Origin: a gamma proteobacterium symbiont of Taylorina sp.
GTDB taxonomy: Bacteria; Pseudomonadota; Gammaproteobacteria; GRL18
DNA length: 64,000 bases
NCBI GenBank assembly: GCA_025655455.1
Contig: JAHXIV010000005.1
Location: 1 to 64,000, forward strand
Direction of reading: 5' to 3'
A program made the position numbers and the translations under genes. The first letter of the stretch is position 1; each line of letters opens with the position of its first letter. The notes beneath the pieces are model-generated. The model was not told the DNA's origin. It made no database searches and saw nothing but the letters and a program-made list of their open reading frames with translations. Positions 58,099-64,000 of the stretch are shown here, in pieces.

Positions 58099-60174
58099 AT
58101 GCAAAAGCGTAGAGATGATAACCAGATAAACAAACTACTATCAATGCTCAACTTTAGTAGTAACAGCCTATTGCCCATCGTCTTATTGATTACCATGTTG
58201 CCGCATTTGTATACAACTTCAGTCATTATTTTTTTAAGCTGTGTGTTTTTTCTATGCTGGTTTTTTTTGCATAGTTCAGGCTTTATTCGTCTGCCTGACA
58301 AGTTTCTTATTTTTGTTCTGATCATCCTGTCAATCATAATTCTGAATCTTGAATACGGCTTTGTTTTCTCACAAAAAACTGCGCTTAGTCTACTCTGTAT
58401 TATGGTCAGCTTAAAATGTCTGGAAATAAAAAATGACGGGGACAGACGCAATATTTTTCTTATCATTTTTCTGGCTTATTTTATTTTAGCCACACATTTT
58501 TTATATTCACAGGGCATTAGCCTGCTTATTTTTGTCATGATTGACGGCCTTTTTTTAAGCCTGTTATTAATTGCCTTCAATCGTAAACCTCAGCCTTTAT
58601 TATCCCTTGAGCACAATTTTAATTTATTGGGTCAATTATTTTTAAAAGCTCTCCCCATTGCAATTATCCTTTTCTTATTTTTCCCGAGAATTCCCGGACC
58701 ACTCTGGAGTTTACCTGATGATGGTCAGACCGGAACCACCGGCTTAACAGATAAAATGTATCCCGGAAGTGTTTCTAAATTATCTGCTTCCAAGGAAATT
58801 GCTTTTCGTGTTGATTTTAAAAAATCCCCTCCAGCAGCAGACAAATTATATTGGCGCGGCCCTGTTTTAAACCACACTGATGGTTTTTTGTGGTCACAAA
58901 GCCCATCTAAACACCGCATGACAAAAAAAATTCAAGTCAGCGATATCAATCAGTTTATAAGTAACAGCAAACAGGCTGTTTCCTATACTGTCACTCTGGA
59001 ACCTCACCAAAAACAATGGCTGTTCTCTCTGGAAATGCCGGTGAAAATTTCAGGTGATACCATTAATAATTTTTATTTTAATCATGATTTACAATTGCTT
59101 AACAAAAATAAGATCCATCAACTCACCCAATATCAGGTCACTTCCATGACTGATTTTAAACTCACTTCTGTCAGTCATAATGAGCAATTGGAATCACTTA
59201 TTTTCCCGGATAAGCATAACCTGAAAACACTGTCCTTAGGCCGTCAGTGGCGAAAAAAAATCAATAATGACAGGAAAATTATAGCAACGGCTCTGGATTA
59301 TTACCGGCATAATGATTTTTATTACACTAAAAACCCCGGTGCAATGACAGTGGAACCCAGTGATCAATTTTTATTTGAAAAAAAACGCGGCTTTTGTGAA
59401 CATTATGCCAGCAGCTTTGTTCTACTGATGCGTGCAGCAGGTATCCCTGCCCGGGTAGTCACCGGATATCAGGGTATAGAAAAAAATGAAGTTGGAAATT
59501 ATTATATTGTACGCCAGTCCAATGCTCATGCCTGGGCTGAAGTCTGGCTGGAAAACAAGACATGGATTAGAATTGATCCCACGGCAGTCATTCCGGCAGA
59601 TCATATCGAAGCTGACATTTTTGACACCAATTTAGAACGATTAAGCTTTTCTTCTCTCAATATCCCGAACCTGACCAGACTCTCTTCACAACAAAAAACA
59701 GCCTTGTATAATTTATGGAAAACAGTCACTCAATCCATTGACAACCTGAAACATAACTGGAACAACTGGATATTAGGCTATGATCAAAGCAAACAAAATT
59801 TACTATTGAGCTTAATGGGTATCCAAGCCGATTGGCAGAATCTGATTATCCTGATGGTCTCAGGCATGGCTGTAATTTTTATTACACTCAAAGCAATCAC
59901 TTTTTACAAGCAATATCGTAAAACTGACAAGGTTTATCAATTTTATTTAACATTTATTGCGCAATTAAATCATGCCGGTATGTCTATTAAACTCAGTGAT
60001 ACTCCTTATCAAATCAAAGATCAGGCAATCAAAACCTTTCCGCGTTCTGCTTCTTCCATTAAGCTCATCATCGATCACTATATAATGATCCGCTACGCCA
60101 GTCAGACAGATAAAGAACTGATTAAGGATTTTATCAGCCGTGTTAAACAGTTGAAGCTAAATAACGCAGTTTAG
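58099..60174 (+). CDS. TgpA-like membrane transglutaminase
   Basis: A 691-residue protein with about six N-terminal membrane helices (DUF3488 region), a periplasmic transglutaminase-like domain and a further helix near residue 590 before a cytoplasmic tail. The catalytic triad is visible: Cys in KRGFCEHYASSF (about residue 433), His in SNAHAWAEVW and Asp in IRIDPTAV. It probably cross-links or cleaves periplasmic proteins. The GGAGTGAGAG ribosome site is good. With MoxR and DUF58 it forms the standard module. Confidence 0.92.
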   Translation: MQKRRDDNQINKLLSMLNFSSNSLLPIVLLITMLPHLYTTSVIIFLSCVFFLCWFFLHSSGFIRLPDKFLIFVLIILSIIILNLEYGFVFSQKTALSLLCIMVSLKCLEIKNDGDRRNIFLIIFLAYFILATHFLYSQGISLLIFVMIDGLFLSLLLIAFNRKPQPLLSLEHNFNLLGQLFLKALPIAIILFLFFPRIPGPLWSLPDDGQTGTTGLTDKMYPGSVSKLSASKEIAFRVDFKKSPPAADKLYWRGPVLNHTDGFLWSQSPSKHRMTKKIQVSDINQFISNSKQAVSYTVTLEPHQKQWLFSLEMPVKISGDTINNFYFNHDLQLLNKNKIHQLTQYQVTSMTDFKLTSVSHNEQLESLIFPDKHNLKTLSLGRQWRKKINNDRKIIATALDYYRHNDFYYTKNPGAMTVEPSDQFLFEKKRGFCEHYASSFVLLMRAAGIPARVVTGYQGIEKNEVGNYYIVRQSNAHAWAEVWLENKTWIRIDPTAVIPADHIEADIFDTNLERLSFSSLNIPNLTRLSSQQKTALYNLWKTVTQSIDNLKHNWNNWILGYDQSKQNLLLSLMGIQADWQNLIILMVSGMAVIFITLKAITFYKQYRKTDKVYQFYLTFIAQLNHAGMSIKLSDTPYQIKDQAIKTFPRSASSIKLIIDHYIMIRYASQTDKELIKDFISRVKQLKLNNAV

Positions 60175-60181
60175 GTTGCGC

Positions 60182-60460
60182 TTACTTAAATTGTTTTACC
60201 AACAGTAATTTTTCAGTGCGACTCTGCTTCTTTATTTCTGCCTCACGTTTTAATGCACTGCTGCGATCATGTTCTGACTCAATAAAAACAACTTTCTCCG
60301 GCTTACGGCCATAAAAGTATTTTGCCCCCTTTTTATTCTTATGCTCTGCAAAACGCCGATCTACATCAGTTGTAATACCCGTATAGTACGAATCATCACT
60401 ACAATGGATAATATACACAAACCAGTTTTTTTTTGATTGAACAGTCGTCTTTCCACTCAT
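60182..60460 (-). CDS. GIY-YIG nuclease-like protein (UPF0213/YhbQ type)
   Basis: About 92 residues. The GIY-YIG core is visible: VYIIHCSDDSYYTGIT, followed by RRFAEH, and the glutamate-bearing SALKREAEIKKQSR. Small single-domain members of this family are thought to act on DNA but have few proven roles. The ATG at 60460 is chosen over a TTG seven codons earlier. It converges with tgpA, with only 7 bases between the stops. Confidence 0.82.
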   Translation of the reverse strand: MSGKTTVQSKKNWFVYIIHCSDDSYYTGITTDVDRRFAEHKNKKGAKYFYGRKPEKVVFIESEHDRSSALKREAEIKKQSRTEKLLLVKQFK

Positions 60461-60564
60461 ACGATTAGGTTTAAATCCCAAATAATTTTAATTATAACAA
60501 AAATATCAAGACAAAAAGTATTAGCTAATGTTAATATTATACTTTCATATCCAAGGAAAATATC

Positions 60565-61722
60565 ATGCAGACCGGTCCCAGAGAACTCATTACTCCCTTC
60601 CGCCCTATCCCTCTGGACGTGCCCGAAGGCATGAAGCCCAATGAGTTTTTTAATAGTACTGAAAACCTTCAGGATTTATCACAAAATAATGGTCTGCTTA
60701 GTAATCCTGAAAATCTTCTTTTGTATAGAAAAGCACTCGGGCATAGTAATGAATTTGACTGCTCAATTATTTTTAATTCCTCTAAATGTATTCTTGATCC
60801 TCTGGGTCGTCCGGTACGGCGCACCCAATTACCACTGCCTACAAAGAATTCATGGAATCGCATGAACCAGATTATGATTGAGTATATGTTGGAAAAATAT
60901 CCTGATCCTGAAGAGGCTCTGATTCTTGCAGGTGAAGCCAGCCTGGATTCCACCTGGCCCTTAACCGCTCCCGGTGTACCCAGTATTCGTATGCTGCATA
61001 ATCATTTTATTGTATTTAATATGACGCAATTACGTGATGCTAAACTGGCCGATCCTGATAATCCTAATTTAACCGATGGCGGCCAGCATAGTTTATTCCA
61101 GGCTCACATGAGATCCGTTTATCGGTATTTTTTTGAGAGTCTGGAGTTAAAAATTCTCAAACCTGTACATGGAGATGACTCACAGCTGACCTTAACCGGC
61201 TATCCACAAGGCTTACCCAGCTGGGAAATTCAGGGTGGAGTGGAAATATTAAAGAGTCCTCATTTCTGGAATGAATATGATCTGATATTAAAAGGCTTTC
61301 TGGATTTTTATCGAACCTTCTTTACCCAGGTGTCCACTCGCAATGCCCCGATTTCTGAAAAAGCTTATTTCCCTGATCAGATTGAAAACCATTTATTATT
61401 TGATAATGATTTTCTGGCAACGGCTAAAAAAGTTCGTGATATATGTATTAATGATGCAAAATATGCCAATGCGATTCGCTGGCAACCCGCTTTTAAACAA
61501 TTGATTTATCGTAATGATAAAAACAAACTAATTGTCACTATCAGCCAGAACTCCATTGGTAATGCGATTACTGAATTATTGGGCGTTGCCGTCAAACGCG
61601 TACCCGATGCTGAAGCCTATGAAAAATCTGAACCGGCTTTAATCGAAAAATTATTAGAAGTACGCCAGCGTCTTATTGATGCCGATCTGGGCGATCCCAT
61701 CAAGACGCCTTATTGGGATTAG
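60565..61722 (+). CDS. Conserved-looking protein of unknown function
   Basis: A 385-residue soluble protein with a good AAGGA ribosome site. No signal peptide or membrane helix is seen. Motifs include a Cys-bearing stretch (FDCSIIFNSSKC), IRMLHNHFIVFN with a His pair and DGGQHSLFQAHMRSVYRYFF. I do not recognise a family; the His pattern recalls nucleotide transferases of the HIT group only faintly. It stands alone, flanked by genes on the opposite strand. Confidence 0.65.
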   Translation: MQTGPRELITPFRPIPLDVPEGMKPNEFFNSTENLQDLSQNNGLLSNPENLLLYRKALGHSNEFDCSIIFNSSKCILDPLGRPVRRTQLPLPTKNSWNRMNQIMIEYMLEKYPDPEEALILAGEASLDSTWPLTAPGVPSIRMLHNHFIVFNMTQLRDAKLADPDNPNLTDGGQHSLFQAHMRSVYRYFFESLELKILKPVHGDDSQLTLTGYPQGLPSWEIQGGVEILKSPHFWNEYDLILKGFLDFYRTFFTQVSTRNAPISEKAYFPDQIENHLLFDNDFLATAKKVRDICINDAKYANAIRWQPAFKQLIYRNDKNKLIVTISQNSIGNAITELLGVAVKRVPDAEAYEKSEPALIEKLLEVRQRLIDADLGDPIKTPYWD

Positions 61723-61863
61723 TCTCTATCCTGGATATTCTAAAAAAAAGATTTTATTTCATCTGCCAGAAAAACAACCTAAGGAGATGCCATTAGAAAT
61801 GAAACTGGTCATACCCTTGCCTTTTTTATACAGCATAATAATTACCTCCAAATCATCCATTGT

Positions 61864-62235
61864 CTAATTTTTTATTAGGCGATAGGCTTCATCAATTGAA
61901 CTACAAAAGTCAACGAAATGTGTCTTAAAATACGATTCCTGTACTTGAGATGGAAAATGAATATCAGCCATATGTTTAATAACATAAACAACTTTATTGT
62001 GAATACAGTTTTTTTCCATTGAGTATTTAAATGCTTCCTCAGATAGATAATTTTCACCTGATTTAACACAAATTGTATCTACAGGTATTTGTAAATTACA
62101 CTTTTCAATTGCCTTGTGAATATTATTGACATCATTCACCTGTAATTCACCATCCACATAAATATCAATCAGGATAATATTATCCTTTTCATTAAAAGGT
62201 GTGATAATTGCTTTACCTGTATCAATTTTAATCAC
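61864..62235 (-). CDS. Small protein, possibly SpoIIAA/STAS-like
   Basis: About 123 residues from a GTG at 62235; the frame is open to a TTG at 62280. The sequence has alternating strands and helices (NIILIDIYVDGEL, KVVYVIKHMADI) and ends in SSIDEAYRLIKN, an ending similar to SpoIIAA-like/STAS proteins of unknown role. The similarity is weak. It has no signal peptide and lies alone between convergent and divergent plus-strand genes. Confidence 0.5.
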   Translation of the reverse strand: MIKIDTGKAIITPFNEKDNIILIDIYVDGELQVNDVNNIHKAIEKCNLQIPVDTICVKSGENYLSEEAFKYSMEKNCIHNKVVYVIKHMADIHFPSQVQESYFKTHFVDFCSSIDEAYRLIKN

Positions 62236-62406
62236 TGAACTATTTCTCAAAAATATGATTGCTTTAGAAATACATAACAAACAGTGCCCCGGTGGTCATA
62301 ATATAAATCTCATGATTAATCTATTTTTTAGATCAATACACTATACCAATCACTCGGATCAAGCTGTGTATTTATGAATTAGCTAAGCTGACTATATCAT
62401 GCCAAG

Positions 62407-62502
62407 ATGAATTGAAACTGAAAATATATTTAATTGTTTAGAACAAACAAAGAATCCCTATGTGATTGTCAGAAAAATGGACTGTTTTCAGTTTCAATTC
62501 AT
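62407..62502. repeat. Perfect 18-bp inverted repeat upstream of the DHC cytochrome gene
   Basis: ATGAATTGAAACTGAAAA (62407-62424) and TTTTCAGTTTCAATTCAT (62485-62502) are perfect reverse complements, 60 bases apart. The right arm lies about 40 bases before the cytochrome start. It may be the ends of a small element or a leader structure. The rest of 62281-62542 shows no gene. Confidence 0.7.
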
Positions 62503-62542
62503 ATTAAGTTGCTATACTTCAGAAAAATTTATGGAGATCTTT

Positions 62543-63100
62543 ATGCAAAAACTTATATGTTTGTCTAAAATGATAATAATACTATCCGTTTTTATTTTTA
62601 GTTTGAATATCTACGCCGATGGTGATGAAGAAAGAATATTTCAGCGCTGGTTTGAGAGTAAAAATGACGGTGTTTCTAAAGTGAAATTTAATCAATATGA
62701 TGATTTATGTGGCAGTTGCCACTTTTCTTATCAGCCCGGCTTACTCCCTGGAATTTCATGGGAAAAGATAATGGTAAATTTAAATGACCATTTTGGTCAG
62801 CCTGTAAAAATAACCAATGTGGAAACAAGAACCATAATGCGATATTTATTAGATAATTCTGCAGGACATGTTAATGATAAAATTTCAAATCAGATGCTTA
62901 AATCCCTAAAATATAATCCTGTTCCGGTAAGAATCACAAGAACCCCTTTTTTTATAAATAAGCATAATAAAATCAAGAATAATATGGGGCAATGTGAACA
63001 ATGTCATCAGGATGCTCAGCAAGGAGAGTATAATATCGAAAGCATACACATACCTGATCAAAGCCAATGGAAATCAACCCCTGTAGAATTTAAGATGTGA
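62543..63100 (+). CDS. Dihaem cytochrome c, DHC family
   Basis: About 185 residues from the ATG at 62543, which has a GGAGA site 5 bases upstream. A signal peptide ends near residue 25 (IYA). The first haem site CGSCH (56-60) is followed by the DHC-family motif of a leucine-proline pair, SWEKIM and HFG; the second haem site CEQCH is near residue 155. DHC proteins often pair with a membrane cytochrome b and are linked to respiratory electron transfer. PepSY and OmpR-type genes follow, suggesting one regulated set. Confidence 0.85.
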   Translation: MQKLICLSKMIIILSVFIFSLNIYADGDEERIFQRWFESKNDGVSKVKFNQYDDLCGSCHFSYQPGLLPGISWEKIMVNLNDHFGQPVKITNVETRTIMRYLLDNSAGHVNDKISNQMLKSLKYNPVPVRITRTPFFINKHNKIKNNMGQCEQCHQDAQQGEYNIESIHIPDQSQWKSTPVEFKM

Positions 63101-63122
63101 TAGAATAAAAAAAGCTCATCTT

Positions 63123-63476
63123 ATGATTAAACAAAATATTATTTTTATGTTGATTTTTTCTCAGATGTTATTAACAGAGTTATTTTTTATTGATAAAGCA
63201 TTTGCTGATAATGATTTGTTTGAAGATCAACAAATCTATAATATTAAAGAACTTAAAGCATCGGGCAAAATTAGTTCTTTAGAAAGCATATTAGATAAGC
63301 TCTCAGAACATAACATTATTCGATTACTTGAAATTGAGTTAAAACAAGATGTTGCTCATCATGCCAATCATCCCTTTATTTATGAAATTGAATACATAAA
63401 TGATAAAAATTTTGTACTGGAAATTGAAGTTGATGCAGTAACGGCTCAGGTTTTAAGTATAGAACGTGAGCATTAA
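63123..63476 (+). CDS. Exported PepSY-like protein
   Basis: 117 residues with a signal peptide (cut near FADND, about residue 29) and a PepSY-like domain: KASGKISSLESILDKL at the start and FVLEIEVDAVTAQVLSIERE at the end. Such small proteins are commonly encoded next to OmpR/EnvZ-type systems and may modulate the sensor or a periplasmic protease. It lies 22 bases after the cytochrome and 3 bases before the response regulator. Confidence 0.75.
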   Translation: MIKQNIIFMLIFSQMLLTELFFIDKAFADNDLFEDQQIYNIKELKASGKISSLESILDKLSEHNIIRLLEIELKQDVAHHANHPFIYEIEYINDKNFVLEIEVDAVTAQVLSIEREH

Positions 63477-63479
63477 ATC

Positions 63480-64000
63480 ATGCGTTTATTACTGGTTGAA
63501 GATGATAAAGAACTTTCCCTGTCACTACAAAAGGAATTAGCTCACAATGGTTTTGCTGTTGACATTGCTGATAATGGTGTCGATGCAGAATTTATGGGAG
63601 AAGAAGAATCCTACGACATTGTGATCCTTGATTTGGGACTTCCAAAACGCTCAGGTCTTAAAGTATTGACTCACTGGCGTAATAAGTCTAACAAACTGCC
63701 CGTCATTATCCTGACTGCTCGTGATTCATGGCATGAGCGAATTGATGGTTTTAAGGCTGGTGCGGATGACTATTTGGGAAAACCCTTCCATGTAGAAGAG
63801 TTAGTGATGAGGATACGGGCATTATTACGTCGAACTCATGATATGACGGGGCAACCATTACAATGTGGTCATTTTAAACTGGATGAAGAGTGTCAACAAC
63901 TAATATGTAATGATCAGGAAGCACTGCAACTAACAGGTACAGAATTTAGATTGTTACGTTATTTTATGCTTAATCCGGGCAAAGTGCTTTCTAAAACACG
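63480..64000 (+). CDS. OmpR/PhoB-family response regulator (runs off the window)
   Basis: The frame starts ATG at 63480 (MRLLLVEDDKELS) and is still open at the last base. The receiver has acceptor D51 in VILDLGLPKR, LTARD and LGKPF. The C-terminal part begins a winged-helix domain (LTGTEFRLLRYFMLNPGKVL), so this is a PhoP/QseB-like DNA-binding regulator. A sensor kinase is expected just outside. It probably controls the upstream cytochrome-PepSY genes. Confidence 0.92.
   Translation, partial: MRLLLVEDDKELSLSLQKELAHNGFAVDIADNGVDAEFMGEEESYDIVILDLGLPKRSGLKVLTHWRNKSNKLPVIILTARDSWHERIDGFKAGADDYLGKPFHVEELVMRIRALLRRTHDMTGQPLQCGHFKLDEECQQLICNDQEALQLTGTEFRLLRYFMLNPGKVLSKT

Overview
The window looks like the chromosome of an AT-rich gammaproteobacterium, probably a sulfur oxidiser. 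The layout mnmG-rsmG-parA-parB-atpIBEFHAGDC-glmU-glmS is the classic gammaproteobacterial arrangement. A small secreted Gly/Asn/Tyr-rich protein resembles sulfur globule envelope proteins. There are several c-type cytochromes and an exported tandem thioredoxin. No tRNA, rRNA, CRISPR array or prophage was recognised.

Layout. 1-734 has no recognisable gene. 735-4324 (minus) is the pqiABC intermembrane lipid-transport operon. 4476-11623 (plus) carries a HerA/YjgR-type ATPase, gamma-glutamyltransferase, an unusual pair of a 2-phosphoglycerate kinase-like protein and an archaeal-type phosphoglycerate mutase, a small membrane protein, a lytic transglycosylase and the sulfur-globule-like protein. 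11744-19803 (minus) holds a lipoprotein, an isolated trpB, an MscS channel, a SWIM-SNF2 helicase and the tandem thioredoxin. 19974-21612 is a cassette: one NlpC/P60-like gene between two perfectly identical, inverted 129-bp arms. 21721-25733 holds a diguanylate cyclase, two unknown genes, trmJ, a DUF3634-like gene and queE.

25868-31105 (minus) is the most interesting locus: five tightly packed genes for a response regulator-PAS-GGDEF protein, a corrinoid-binding protein, a UroD/MtaA-family methyltransferase, a histidine kinase with a DUF1638-like input region and a single-domain response regulator. It looks like a corrinoid methyl-transfer module wired into phosphorelay and c-di-GMP signalling. 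A divergent Cache-PAS-GGDEF gene follows, then sbcC, sbcD, and a REP-associated (Y1-type) transposase flanked by GGGGTCAGAGTAAAAT repeats.

39102-54694 (minus) is the housekeeping block glmS, glmU, the complete F1Fo ATP synthase operon, parB, parA, rsmG, mnmG. 54820-60174 (plus) is a MoxR/DUF58/TgpA transglutaminase set interrupted by a dihaem cytochrome and a DUF302 protein. The right end has a GIY-YIG protein, two unknown genes, and a dihaem cytochrome (DHC type)-PepSY-OmpR regulator cluster that runs off the window.

Short repeats are notable. An approximately 88-bp palindromic repeat occurs in front of trpB (two tandem copies), in front of mscS (fragment), between atpD and atpG, and inside the pqiC coding sequence, where it encodes about 30 residues of the N-terminus.
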